A DNA stretch of 64,000 nucleotides from Nematopogon swammerdamellus (GCA_946902875.1 OX336340.1:9839566-9903565); one strand, 5' to 3'. Numbered from the stretch's first letter, positions 1-12,189 are shown. The notes: generated by a model not told the origin, from the letters alone. Made by a program: numbers and translations.

Positions 1-480
1 TTCCTTCAGACTTAGCTTAAGTGTAAACGAACGTGTTTCAGGACCGGGACAGCAACCTGACTGCGCCTGCGCGCTGGGAAGATCGACATCTACGCAACTA
101 CCTCAACAAACCTGAACTACGTAAGTGTGACGGACGCTTTTTAACCGACTTCAAAAAAAGGAGGAGGTTCTCAATTCGACTGTACTTTTTTTATGTTTGT
201 CCTCTCATAACTTTCGACTGGGTGAAAACGATTTTGAAAATTCTTTTTTTATTTGAAAGCTGGTGCTTCCCGATTAATTTGGTCAAGGTCGGATAGGAAA
301 GTGAGGCGGAATCGCGAGGCCGAAGGCCGAGCGATTCCGCCGAATACATTAATAGCAAAAAATTACTAAAAAAAAGTGTGAAATAAAAAACTATTCAACA
401 AAATACAACATAAATTTTTTTATTTCATACATTTTTGAAGGCGGTTTTTATATTTTGTTAAATAGTTTTTTGGATATCAG
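1..480. repeat. Dispersed lepidopteran-type repeat fragments at the left edge
   Basis: The stretch holds the motif 'aaccgacttcaaaaaaagg' and 'aggttctcaattcgac', seen again near 30260-30300 and 36440-36475. At 283-372 is a block (aggcggaatcgcgaggccga...) found inverted at 35380-35465. At 410-470 is an AT-rich block (ttgaaggcggtttttatatt) also found at 34365-34420. It is noncoding transposon debris; the 87-codon ORF here is a by-product. The superfamily is not identified. Confidence 0.6.
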
Positions 481-958
481 AAACTAAGAAAAGAAAATAA
501 TTTATTTTTCACATTCACATGCATTTTAGAATTAAGTATCAACATTCAATAAAAAGATACAAATGCACAAGAAGAGAGTAAGCTAGTGTTGTGCTGAGAC
601 CTGCTGAGCTGGTTTTGATCTAGTCAAAGTAACTTTGCCGCGTACTGGGGGAAAACTGTCACCGACCGCTGTTCTGTGGAATGTCCTTATGAAATAATAT
701 TAAAATTAAAAAAATATTATTATATAGTACCTATATTAAATGTTGCCTATAAATTAATTGGATATTTGCATTTGCAAACCTTCTTGAATATAAATGTATG
801 TAGGCAGGAACGCCAAAATCGCTACTGAGCGAGAGGGAAATGCGGCTACAGTTGAGCTGTCTCCTATTTCTTTTATTAGTCTTTACAATTTTACCTTGAA
901 TGTTTTTTTGTTTACCTGAAGAAAATCAAACATGTTCAATGGTACCTACTGCACGCAG
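481..958. other. Upstream noncoding stretch, probably intron of the lectin gene
   Basis: AT-rich DNA with no coding signal. It probably belongs to the intron before the first visible lectin exon, and ends in the acceptor sequence ctgcacgcag at 949-958. Nothing else is recognised. Confidence 0.4.
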
Positions 959-3900
959 AGCGGTCGGAGCGGTGGATCGGCGGCATCTACGACTACGGAG
1001 CGCGCGCGTTCAAGTGGGGAGGCCAGATGCGACAGATGCGCTACCAGTCCTTCTCCAAGATGAAACGTCTCACGCCGGAACAGCTGGAGTGGCACTGCAT
1101 CGCGATGGTGCCCGAACTTCTCTACAGGTATGCACTTTCAAAACACTGCACACTTTATAACCGACTTAGAATAAAGAAATAAAGTTCACAATTCCACCTC
1201 CCCCTCCGCTATGCCTCTTTATGTGTGCGGCTAATAAAGCATTCCCATTTCAAAGGATTTCATCAAAGCTAGCCCGCGACATGCTATCGTAAATTCTGTA
1301 AAAACCGATCGAATTGAACGCTTCGTTCGGGTAATTTAAAAAATATCCCGAAATACCAACGCGTCGTCAAATAGTCGTGTAGCGCTACAGGGTTTCATTA
1401 AAATGTAAAGAACCCCTCAACCTATATGCCAGAACAACACAGTGAAATTACTGTGCAATGAGATTGATTGAACGTTTTACATTTTGTTTATCTTGTGTAT
1501 ACTGTCATAGTGTCAAGTGGGTTTCATGATCTAAGCCAGAGATGGGCAAACTACGGCCCGCAGGCCCGTTCCGGCCCGTGGGCCCGTTTTTTCCAGCCCG
1601 CGGCTAAATAACTAAAAATATGGCCCGCGATTAAACCAGACAGCAGACCGGGTGAGTGAAGGAAGGCAAAAAAACAATTAATAGTGTGTGCACACTTAAA
1701 TGCAATACTTAATTTGAAACTATAAAATAAATAAATAAAGTAATATGATATACCTCAGGCTGCAGTTAAACGACGCGAACATTTTCGTGCGGCCGCCGCG
1801 CTTTTGCCGCGCGTTCGCTGCGTTCTCGTGGTCAGTAACGGCGAATGTGAACTTTATGTACTACGTACAACATTCAAATTCCTCGCAATCACCTAACCAC
1901 GCGGCGTCCGCGCGTTTTTCACGCGGTCTCGATTAAACGTAGTTGCTAAATGAATAGAGCTTATTTTACTTTAACAGCCAGTCCACGCGGTCACCGCGCG
2001 GTAGCTGTGCGGCGGCCGCGCGGCCACCGCGCGAAATAATTCGTGTCAAATAAACGCGCCCTAACTGTATAGTTAGGTATATCATCTTCTTTTTAAATAC
2101 GAATTTCACTCGAGCAAAGTGCGGGCAGCGGGCACTCGGGCACGCTAAGGTTTTTAAGAAAATATATTCGTATGAAAATATAGTCAAAAGATTATTTCCT
2201 TAAAATGTTTACTAATATACGAGATTTGCGCAAAATTATTTCATGTTGGCCCGCTGTATAATTTCAATATTTTTACTTGTCCCCTCACTAAAAAAGTTTA
2301 CCCACCCCTGTCTTAGCAATGGGTGGCCAACCCGCGGTCCAGTCGCCGTATGCGGCCCTCCGGATACCACCGTGCGGTTCGCGGTGGTATCCGGATATAG
2401 GTTTATTAAACATTAAACCTAGAAAGGAACAATTTATTATTCCTCGTTCTTAGCGCCTTCAGCGCCACGAACGAACAATCAAAGCAAGATTGGTCTGTTG
2501 CTTGAGCTGCATTTTAGACTAGAATTTTGATGTTTAAGTTAAACAAAAAAATATGTCTTGTTTCCATAATTGTATCGCCCAAAAACATATGTTTTGGTCG
2601 GGCGGCGCGGCGGCGGCGGCCCGGCAAACATTATTTCTAACATTTGCCCCGGCTACTGAAAAGGTTGACCACCCATGGGCTTTTTAACCAACTTATACCT
2701 ATATGATTTTTTTTTTTTGCAATTCAATGTTCGGGAATGTGCCAAATAAAAGGTGGCAACTGGCAACCCTACTTGTCAGCTGCTGAATGAGGCATCCATA
2801 CACAAACAAAGACAGATGGACTTGAACAAATGTTTATAATAACAGGGATTCATTCACACCCTTCATACTCATACAAATGCACAGTAATACGAGAGCCGCT
2901 ACACCGCTCACAAACCAGTTCATTAGTATAGTGGTGTGTACGATGGCTAGAACTATCATGAATTTAGGTAGATAGGTAGACCCAGGTAGACGCTTGACCT
3001 AATAAGAGAGACAAATAAGAGGCCTGATGATTAGTTGTTTCGTAGATGGGTTGTTTGTTTATATAGGTAATAATTATAGAACTTCAAGGGTTTCCTCTCA
3101 TCAAATTTATAAGAGTCTGTTTATTTATACGTATCGTAACAGGACGCAGGATGGACCAAAAAAATAAGAAGTTCCGGAGTGGCAGCCAAATATTTGTTAT
3201 CCTTACTCTGTTTGCTTGCCTTGAACACTCCGAAATAGACAAACAAAATGATTTTCTATTTTGGTAGAATCGACAGTTTTTGAAGATTTTTTCTAAAGTA
3301 AACGATTTTATTTTCAATGTAGGTGCTCAAATTATTATCTAAACCAAAGCGCGTACCCGAATAATATGTAGTTATAATGATGATAAATGGTCAATAATAT
3401 ATAGGAAAATTATGTACAAAATTATATGTATGTGTGAACATTACGTTTTAATACTGGAAATTGTGTAAACATTTCTTGACTATATTCGCTTTCTTATCTG
3501 AAATAGCAGTAGGTAACCGACTTCCACCGTTAGTAGATAATGTCATAATGTGCTGCCGCTGATGGGTAGACCACCAGGGACGAAGTCTGCTATCCGTATA
3601 GTTGGCAGAGATTTATTGTTTGAACGAAACTTTTATTCCTCTAGCGTTTGAAGATCCAATTTATTTCAGTTTAATACTATTTGAGCAGATTCGTTAAACA
3701 AACTTAAATTCTTCTTGTATTCATTTGTATACAATTCAAGATTTATATTTGAAATCCAATTACTGTACCTACTTGTATTCCAATATTTCCAATTGTGAAG
3801 ACATCTATTTTGGTGCTGAAGCTCTCCTCTTTTCTTGGTGTCGGCCTCGCCGCTGGTGTCCGTCCGTCTCGGCGGCGCATCCACGACACAACCTGCTTAT

Positions 3901-4873
3901 TGCCACTTCTACTCAGTCAGGCAAACTATCATTCATCACCTCGACGAGGAATCTCCTGTACGCGTGGACGTGAAACTCAATTCACACTCGACACGAATGG
4001 CGCGCACAAAGCGGATAAAAACAATACTTATTTACTGAGATAAATCTGAATGCTTTCTGATTGATTACAAAAGCTGTATAGCTAGATTATTGAGATTTAG
4101 GAAATAACTTAGAACATAATACTTACATAATACCTTACATATAGAGCGCGACGTTAGCGTGAATATTACATTACTTCTGATGGAAAGCTCAAAGCCAAGT
4201 GGTGTCTGTTTGCAGATGGGCCGCCAAGAGCTGCGTGGAGCCGCGCCTGTACATCTGCCAGACGCGCCTGCGCAAGGTGCGGAAAGAGGAGCGCAACGCG
4301 CTGAGCCGCCGATGGCAGAGCCTCGGCAAGATCAACGAGGTGCCCGTCACCAGCCTGTCGGCCAGCGACGACACGCTCGGCGCGCCCTCGCCCAACCCCC
4401 TCAAGAACGAGGTGCTCACCGTCAACCCTAAGTCGCTGGACCTGCGGCCGAGCGAGTACCGCCGCAGGGAGCACAGCCCCAACGCCAGGCGGCGCCTCAA
4501 GCGACCCTTCCCCGGCTACGTGTACAACAGGAGCGACCCGGAGGCGGCCTACCTGCGCAACGTGGCCACGCTCAAGTCGGGGCGCACGGGGCTGTCGCCG
4601 GGGCAGGTGGCGCACCACCTGCGCCGGCTCGAGAGGAACCGCAAGCGCTTGCTGGCGCGTCGCAAGCGCAAGCACCGCGGCAACAGTGGCGACTGGCTCA
4701 GCAACGACCTGCCGCCCGCGCACCGGCTCGAGGCCGCGCGCCACCAGACCTACACCATCGACAACAATATCAGCGCCCTCCACCCCAAGACCATCGTGGA
4801 GGTGCACGAGTTCGACGACATTCCGCGCCCCGCCGCCGCGGTCTCCGCGCCACCACCCGACAACAGGCTGTGA
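959..4873 (+). CDS. C-type lectin domain protein, last two exons (5' partial)
   Basis: Two exons are visible: 959-1127 and 4216-4873, ending in TGA. The first runs from ERWIGGIYDYG through WGGQMRQMRY to MVPELLYR and ends CTC TAC AG before gtatgc. The second resumes after tgcag with A TGG GCC, giving an in-phase join RWAAKSCVEPRLYICQ. The WIGG motif and the closing W...C...LYICQ are the hallmarks of a C-type lectin-like domain end. The last ~200 residues are a non-lectin tail rich in Arg/Lys (RLERNRKRLLARRKRKHRG), Pro and Ala, with marked GC-rich codon use. The acceptor could also be two bases further on (960/961). The start and any signal peptide lie left of the window. The intron between the exons is 3.1 kb and holds two hAT-type elements. 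Sugar or Ca2+ binding cannot be judged from this part. The domain call is strong; the ortholog is not identified. Confidence 0.82.
1537..2310. mobile_element. Non-autonomous hAT-type element in the lectin intron
   Basis: The left end reads CAGAGATGGGCAAACTACGG and the right end AGTTTACCCACCCCTG, an inverted pair starting CAG as in hAT transposons. Flanks show tctaagc (1530-1536) and tcttagc (2311-2317), a degenerate 7-bp match, roughly as expected for an 8-bp hAT duplication. The interior is GC-rich around 1780-2030 and has no transposase ORF. It is probably an old internally deleted derivative. Confidence 0.68.
2317..2678. mobile_element. Second short hAT-like element
   Basis: Ends are CAATGGGTGGCCAACC (left) and GGTTGACCACCCATGG (right), inverted to one another with two mismatches. 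It directly abuts the preceding element. No ORF and no clear target duplication are seen. The sequence type (GGTGGCCAACCCGCGG) is typical of hAT-derived MITEs. Confidence 0.58.
2679..4215. other. Remainder of the lectin intron
   Basis: AT-rich intronic sequence ending in the acceptor tttgcag at 4209-4215. Several short overlapping ORFs near 3725-4040 have no recognisable content. No further element is called. Confidence 0.5.
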
Positions 4874-7800
4874 GCCCTCGCCACTGCTACTCGTCCACCG
4901 GCAGACGAACAACATCGAACGAGCGTGGACGTCTGTCCGCCTCGGTGAAGACGATGAAGTCTTCACGCTCCTTCCACCGGCGCGCGCGACGTTCCTCGTG
5001 ATCCATATTTATGATATCGTTGATTATTTTACTTCTCCCGCTTCGCTTCTATTTACTTAGGTACCTACATATAACTATTTAGGTAGGGCTAAACTTTTTG
5101 TCCCAATACAGCTGCCATCTCTGCATTTATTTTGATTATAGTGAAAATTTTAAACTAGCTGAGCCTGTGGCTCCACTCGCGGGGTTTTCTTGTTTGACAA
5201 CGCCAATTTAGTGTGTAGGCAACAAATGTCACGTTGAACTTCATTCTAAAGAGAAATTCATTCTAACATTAAACGAAATCAATACATACAATAATATTGA
5301 TAATTTATGTTAAAGTTGAAGAATTTTCGTTCACTACCAACTCAGCTCATATGAATAATGACGTGACCTATTCCAAGCTATGCCCTATATTTTTCTGTAA
5401 ACTCCATCCGAATTGGGTTAGTAGTGTTTACGTGATGCGCGCACAAGAAAACCGACAGACAAAACTTCCAAAAACTTCAAAAAGTTTGCGCAATCCTTCA
5501 TCCCCCCAATTAATTGTTTTGCAAATATTTTCAATGTACAGACATACGTTACTTACAAAAGAAATAAGACAGAGTACAGACACGCAAAGTTTACCATTTT
5601 ATTATGTGTATTGATTGACGGATGATTTATGATGATGATTTATATAAAATTAGGTGTAGGTAAGTAAGTAGGGTGTATATGAAAAGCGCGGGCCATTTTG
5701 CCTTTTTATGCTCGCTCGACAACTGACAGCGGTAAGGGCTAGTATGGTTGGAAATAGTAGCAAGCGGACATCCGTCGCGGATGCCCATCGCGGATAGCTG
5801 TGTAATGAGGACGGACGTCCACGTCGCGGATTTTGCTCGAAGGCGCGGACTACCGCGCGTTCGCACCGCGTTTGTCCGCGCGCGGACGCTCTATGCCATA
5901 GAGTCTATGGGATTTCATCTAGCGCCACAGTGCCAAGCGGACGCGCCGCGGGGAGCGTACCCGTGCAGACAGTTGAACGGCATGGCTTTAGCTATTATCG
6001 ATACGGAGCTTGTTATAAATGAGGTTAGGACAAAGCTGGAATTATGGAATACATCTCACCGTTTTGTAAAATGACAGAGACGCTCGTCTCGCAGCGCGCG
6101 GAAAGCTCTGTGCACTAAAGTTGTACCAGAATATGTTACTGGGATGGCTTTGCAGAAGCAAATTGGTAAGAAGTGATGTAGTTGTCGTTGTTGCCTTAGT
6201 CGATAAATTAATAAGGCTGTAAGTAAACATTGAAATGCCACTTGCATAATTGTTTGATGTTGTTCGTTGAGTTCATACATTCGTAGAAGCCGACGATCCG
6301 TTGCCTACTGTGTCGCCTACTGAGTAGCCCGACCGCGCCCTGACATCCGCGACGGAGCTGCCGCGGTTGCTATCATTTCCAGCACATACAGCGGCAGCAG
6401 CTGCTTGCTCTATTAGACTGACAGCTGTCACGCGTATCAATCTCACTCCGTAGAGTTTGACTTTATAGGTCACTTTACGTACCTAGCAGTACTAATCAAA
6501 TCATATAGTACTTGCCTTTGAAGAGTTTTGCCTTCACGTTGCAGTAGTTTATTAAATAAAGAGTAGAAGCAGATGTGTATGTAATGGTATAGATGATTTA
6601 TATTCGTTATCTAGCTAGATATTGAGCATTATATAACGCTAATTAAATGCACTAGCTTTTACGTATTTTGTAATTTACACCGAACCTTGGAGCACCGAAC
6701 TAAGAAATTAAAACTATATTGTAGCGTGAACTGCCTGTTTTCCTTGGTCTTCTATTGCTTCTCCTGACATTTCTACATATAGTTAGTTACTATATAATGT
6801 GTGGTAATATTTACTTTATAGTTGTCGCAAGTATGTATTTAATGACTTAATACAAGTATTAGATTGGTTGGAGATACTTACACTAGGAGTGTATTAATAT
6901 TATTCACATAATTATTTAAATTTATTTTTATAGTAAATTCCGTTTCAAAATATCGTTTTTCTTTTATAGTTCTGTAAGTAGAGTTCTCCTACCTTACTTA
7001 ATGTTTTAATTTTAAAGCAAGTATTTTTGGAATAGTTATGTACCTTTCTACTTATATTTTAAGAAATTAAGCTAGTCCTTTATTGATTACCTAACTATTG
7101 TAAAAAGTATTATCGTTTTAATGGTTTACAGTTTACGTATTGAAAGTTACCTTTCAATACGTACGTAGGTACCTAAAAGTTACCTTCCTACACTTATTAC
7201 GTATAAGTACGTATGTATGTGGTGAATACTAGTGAATACTATACAATAAAATACATCATTTTAGTGGGTAAATACCCATTTGAATACAAAATGTGTATGT
7301 GAAAACAGAACTTGGAAAAAAAAATTACGCAACTTGCATGTTTATTGCTCTCAGTTTCCAATACATTTATTGTAAATATTACTCATTTCCTGAGTATATT
7401 CACTGATTCCATTGTAGAATGTTAATTTTAAGTTCTGAAAATAAAATCTCATGTGTCAAATTTATGGATATTTTTTGTTCAAAATGCATTTTCCTTAATT
7501 TTTGAAGATGGAAATACGATTAGTCGAAAATATTTTTCCACGAATTCTGATAAATTAATTAGAGTAGACCTTAATACCTAGGTAGTCGTAGGAAGAATGA
7601 AATGCAATCTGATATTGCTGTGTTTATATCTATATATCTGGCACGACCAAAGGAAAGTATTGACATGGAACCTAGTTCACCAAGGTGTTAGGGGCAGACT
7701 GTGTCAGTTTCCATAAAAAAAAATTAAAATAATAAACCTATCTACTAATATAAAATATTATTATTATCGTATTACAAAGCAAAAGGGATCTATTTCAACG

Positions 7801-8559
7801 AAAAATTTAGATCGAAAACTGCATGTTTCTACACTTAAATAAAACAAAAGAAGTCATGAAATATTTACAAAAACTAAGGATCTATAGATAAATAACTTCA
7901 CTAGAGTGCACGCGCGCTCTACTATGGTAGAACACACTTGCGATTTTGCCCGTCCCTTTCTCATATCTAGACATTTCCCCCCCGCGCCCTTAGATAAGCC
8001 TCAGAAACTAAATTACGCAACGGGTTAGTGTGGCGCCAAGCGACAGCGTGAGCGCATACTTCCGCAATTTCCCGCCAAAGTTACTATTCTACTATTATTA
8101 TAGTAGAATAGTAACTACTAATCACGCATTAGAATAGTACTATTGTACGTGCGAGTATCTGAGTAACAAAAACGAATGGAGGTAAGCAATGTATGATACG
8201 AAGTTTTTTTTACTTTTTAGACTCTAATATTGTATATAATTATAATATTTTTATATAGGTATATGCGATATGTCATTAACAGTATATTTTGTTGTATATT
8301 TAGTTTTTTTTTATTATATGGATCCTCACATGGAACGTAACATGGTGAGATACCATAATCATGAGGTTTCCTCAGATGGATCTGCCCTGATAACCAGGCC
8401 GTCTTATCCATTGAATGTGAAGAAGAAGAGAAATAAAAATCTGAAACCTTTTCTTAATTTTGTTATACGAGCTAATCTCAAATGTAGATTTTTTCATAGA
8501 TATTACTAACATATTCCTAAAATAGTATTTAAGTACTAAAATTGTTCAGTTTCTTTTTT
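4874..8559. other. Intergenic / 3' flank of the lectin gene, no gene seen
   Basis: Downstream of the lectin stop codon the DNA is AT-rich. Around 5150-5190 is a fragment (actagctgagcctgtggctcc) of the dispersed 'ctagctgt-gcccgcg' family also found at 26655 and 27647. At 5745-5960 is a CpG-rich patch with repeated gcggac motifs, probably transposon debris. At 7652-7722 is a 3' SINE fragment. At 8081-8118 is a perfect palindrome around tactattattatagta. No coding exon could be supported. Confidence 0.5.
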
Positions 8560-8646
8560 ATTTCGTACCGTGTGGGGTCGGTACTTAAAAAGAATAGTCC
8601 CACTGCATCTCTCCCCGTCGCATGTCGTAAAAGTCGACTAAGGGAT
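8560..8646 (+). repeat. Family-B dispersed repeat fragment
   Basis: Carries the family landmarks ccgtgtgg-ggtcggtacttaaaaagaat, ctctccccg, gcatgtcgtaaaag and gactaaggg, shared with the full-length copies near 12190 and 32640. It is cut by the SINE that starts at 8648. Confidence 0.6.
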
Positions 8647-8647
8647 C

Positions 8648-8993
8648 GTCAGCCTCGGCAGCTTAATGGTGCGGTCAATTATTGGATGGATGACCGCCCG
8701 ACTGTTGGAGGCTGACCGTGGTTCGGATACCACGTTAAACTGTAGGTCCCTTCCCTTCTTACCTTACTAGGTGGTAGGGTTTATCCCGGCCGGGTTGGTA
8801 CCACCGCACTGAGCGAAACGTCGGTCGAAACGGCTATGTAAATAGTTCGTGTTTTCCGTCCAGTTCAGTGTAGCCGGCGCGAAATGAAGGGAAGCACTGA
8901 CATGGCACCTAGTTCACCCGGTGTTATGGGCTGACATCACGGATGTTGTAGGTGATGTAGCCAACCGTCTCAAGTTTCCATATAAAAAAATAA
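8648..8993 (+). mobile_element. tRNA-derived SINE
   Basis: The head (GTCAGCCTCGGCAGC..., with B-box-like GGTTCGGATACC) is followed by the body landmarks aaactgtaggtcccttccc, ggttggtaccaccgcactga, ccgtccagttcagtgtagccgg, agttcacccggtgttatggg and gatgttgtaggtgatgtag. It ends in an A-rich tail. The same body recurs about ten times in the window in both orientations. Confidence 0.8.
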
Positions 8994-9189
8994 AAAAATA
9001 AAAATATTTTCTTTAATGTTAAACAGAGTCTATAACTAAACCTGTATTTCAATCAAAAAACTTCTCTGTTCGAAAAAAAAATCATATTACTTTTTCTACC
9101 ATGGTAGAGCACGCGAGCAAATTTGTAAATAAAAAAAGAGGCGCGTGCGCTGTAGTGTTAAAGTAAAAGTAAAAAAATTAATGTGATTC

Positions 9190-9590
9190 TAAAACTTAAA
9201 CTTATTTTTTATATAGTAAGCGCGACATGTGGTGCCGAGTCACCCATAAGGTGTCTAACGACGCCCATGGACATTCGGTCGCATGCGGGGGCTGCGAATG
9301 CCATGCCGGCCTGACAGGTGCCCATTCACGCCTCTCTTGAAGGACCCGAGACTATACTTGGGGGGAAATATGTGGGCAGGGAGAGCGTTCCAGGGTTTAC
9401 CGGTTCTGTGGAGCTGGAGGAAGGATCTGTAGAACCGATTAGTACGCATCCGCGGTAAGTCCAGCGTATAGGGATGCAATCCCTGCCCAGTGCGCGTTGT
9501 ACGGAGTCGCGTTAAACAGCTCCGTCCGGGTACTCCCCGTGGAATAAGCGATAGAACACACTTAGGGCGCCGACATCCCTCCGAAGTTCA
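9190..9590 (-). pseudogene. LINE ORF2 C-terminal fragment
   Basis: On the minus strand the 74-codon frame (9255-9479) reads FYRSFLQLHRTGKPWNALP, AHIFPPKYSLGSFKRGVN and ends SPRMRPNVHGRR, a pattern common at the C terminus of CR1/jockey-type non-LTR retrotransposon polyproteins. A related copy lies at 44450-45090 in the eIF4E gene. It has no reverse transcriptase core, so it is 5'-truncated. The clade is uncertain. Confidence 0.6.
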
Positions 9591-10570
9591 ATTAAAAAAA
9601 AAATAGGTAAAAAAACTTTTAAGTTAAACGGTTTTATTAAAAAAAAAATAGAAAAAAAACATCAGCTGTACAAAAAACTAGAAAATAATAAGGACACAAA
9701 CCTGGGCCTTCTTAAGATTGTACGTCAGGGTAAGAAATCGTGCAATACTAGCGTGCTGTCTTCTCATGTCGGATGCCAAAGGGCACATTGTGTCGCTGCG
9801 TCAGCGGAATAAGTAATAAATTGAGACTTTTAGCAGACTAATATAAAAACGTGAGGCGCATGTTTACGCATATTATACGCCCCACGTTTTTAACCCCCGA
9901 CGAAAAAAACGGAGGGGTGTTATAAGTTTGACGTGTGTGTGTGTGTGTGTGTGTCTGTCTGTGGCATCGTAGCTCCCAAACGGATGGACCGATTTGGATG
10001 CGGTTTTTTTTATTAGGAAGCTTGTTTAATCGGGATGGTTCTTAGCTATGTTTGTAATCAAGTAATCAAGTAATTAAGTAATAAAACAATTAATTATCTT
10101 AAAAAGTGGACGGATTTTCATGCGGTTTTTTTAAAAAAGCTTGAAATAAAAGTTAAATTACAAATTTTAAAAACCCCGACCCTTAAAAAGTCAAAAATAA
10201 TTTCCGTTTACTTACTTAAAGGAGTCGGGGGACCGCTAAGTAAATAAAATATAAAAACTCAGAGCTGCGCGGGAATTTACTTAGCGGTCTCCCGACTCCT
10301 TTAAGTAAGTAAACGGAAATTATTTTTGACTTTTTAAGGGTCGGGGTTTTTAAAATTTGTAATTTAACTTTTTATATTAGTCTGTTAAAAGTCTCAATTT
10401 ATTACTTAGCACGCTAGTATTGCACGATTACTTACCCTGACGTACAATCTTAAGAAGGCCCAGGTTTGTGTCCTTATTATTTTCTAGTTTTTTGTACAGC
10501 TGATGTTTTTTTTCTATTTTTTTTTTAATAAAACCGTTTAACTTAAAAGTTTTTTTACCTATTTTTTTTA
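9590..10570. repeat. Large fold-back (inverted repeat) element
   Basis: The outer arms 9590-9850 and about 10368-10570 are near-perfect inverted copies (landmark acctgggccttcttaagatt against aatcttaagaaggcccaggt). The inner arms about 10145-10245 and 10275-10370 pair around a short centre near 10255 (accccgacccttaaaaagtc against gactttttaagggtcggggt). The left side has about 295 extra bases (9850-10145), including a GT microsatellite at 9932-9953 and another dispersed repeat motif, so an insertion split that arm. No ORF is present. Confidence 0.8.
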
Positions 10571-10619
10571 TTTACTCGTTTTTAGTTTGATTTTTGGCTC
10601 GTATCATTCATTACGTAAA

Positions 10620-10960
10620 CTCGTCATCCTTTCCAACTCTCTCATTGCATCTTTGTTACTCGGTTTCTTACCTGTCAATTACTCACAATCAAGCTCCTCA
10701 ATACATAACCCTTCTAAAGACTTTACGGGACTCAATGCAACATACGCTTGACTCTCCTCAAATAGTCTGGAGCCCAAATACACAACAGCATGGTCAACAG
10801 CGTACTGCCCTGCATTTTATGGACAGTGGAGGCCCATGACAAAATTATTGGGAACATCCGTCTCTCAGCTGTTCCACAATTAAACTTTTTTGGAAACTGT
10901 ATGGCTTTAGGATTGGTAAGGTGTACGAACAGTCCACCTCCTGCCTCCATAATCAGATCC
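10620..10960 (-). pseudogene. Helitron Pif1-like helicase C-terminal remnant
   Basis: Read on the minus strand, the segment gives FPIILSWASTVHKMQGSTL and then, after a frameshift, DHAVVYLGSRLFEE, QAYVALSPVKSLEG. These are the late motifs of the Pif1/Helitron helicase domain (the WA.T.HK.QG block and the AYVALSRV block). The usual Arg of the last motif is Pro here. The frameshift and truncation make it a dead fragment. It abuts the 130-bp satellite, an arrangement reported for some Helitron-derived elements. Confidence 0.75.
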
Positions 10961-11885
10961 TCGCCACTAACTGTATTGGTAGAAGTATGGGACACTCGTC
11001 CAAACCAACCAAATGAGCCCAAACTCGAAGGGGTTACTAGTAACGGTTGCAGAGTTCCACTGTCCACGTCCTGACTCCATCATCAGACCCTCGTCACCAA
11101 GTGTATTGGTAGAAGTATGGGACACTCGTCCAAACCAACCAAATGAGCCCAAACCCGAGGGGGTTACTAGTAACGGTTGAAGAGTTCCACTGTACACCTC
11201 CTGACTCCATCATCAGACCCTCGTCACCAAGTGTATTGGTAGAAGTATGGGACACTCGTCCAAATCAACTATATGAGCCCAAACTCGAGGGGGTTACTAG
11301 TAACGGTTGAAGAGTTCCACTGTACACCTTCTGACTCCATCATCAGACCCTCGTCACCAAGTGTATTGGTAGAAGTATGGGACACTCGTCGAAACCAACC
11401 AAATGAGCCCAAACTCGAGGGGGTTACTAGTAACGGTTGAAGAGTTCCACTGTACACCTCCTGACTCGCATCATTAGACTCTCGTCATCAAGTGTATTGG
11501 TAGAAGTATGGGACACTCGTCCAAACCAACCAAATGAACTCAAACTCGAGGGAGTTACTAGTAACGGCTGAAGAGTTCCACTGTCCACCTCCTGACTCCA
11601 TCATAAAACCCTCGTTACCAAGTGTATTGGTAGCAGTATGGGACACTCGTCCAAACCAACCAAATGAACCCAAACTCGAGGGGGTTACTAGTAACGGTTG
11701 AAGAGTTCCACTGTCCACCTCCTGACTCCATCATCAGACCCTTATCACCAAGTGTATTGGTAGAAGTATGGGACACTCGTCCAAACCAACCAAATGAGCC
11801 CAAACTCGAGGGGATTACTAGTAACGGTTGAAGAGTTCCACTGTACACCTCCTGACTCCATCATCAGACCCTCGTTACCAAGTTG
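10961..11885. repeat. Tandem satellite, 130-bp unit, about seven copies
   Basis: The landmark gtgtattggtagaagtatgg recurs at about 10972, 11101, 11231, 11361, 11492, 11622 and 11752, a period of 130-131 bp. Copies differ by a few percent (for example actcgaggggg versus acccgaggggg). ORFs on either strand through the array are repeats of one another. Part of the unit (gagcccaaac...gactccatcatcagacc) resembles the dispersed repeat at 29520-29605 and 35645-35725. Confidence 0.92.
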
Positions 11886-12189
11886 AAATTATCATAATAT
11901 TGTATTGTCACGAGAACTCAATGTGTGTGCAAAGTTTCATAAAAATCAGTTTAGTAGAAGTAGTCGAAAAAAATGTCGCAAGATTTGAAACAAAGATAGA
12001 AACAAATATACGGAGTCAAGCTAAATAAAACCGTTTAATTAATAAACTAAATTATACAATTAAAATAAACAATTGGAGCGGTGCTGTGGCTTGGTGGCTA
12101 CCAAGGACGTCGGTGTTCATGATGAGATAGAAAATCTCACTCAGGTGGTTCGGATTTCATAGACCGTTCTCTTTCTATACTACATAGCT

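Noticed and set aside
4166..4966. 266-codon minus-strand ORF opposite the lectin exon
   Set aside because: Shadow of the GC-rich lectin exon; its peptide has no domain and the plus strand has splice sites and lectin motifs.
10967..11848. Series of similar minus-strand ORFs (GTLQPLLVTPSSLGSFGWF)
   Set aside because: They are translations of the 130-bp satellite units, not a gene family.
10961..11885. CRISPR-like array
   Set aside because: Whole 130-bp units repeat without unique spacers, and this is a eukaryotic genome.
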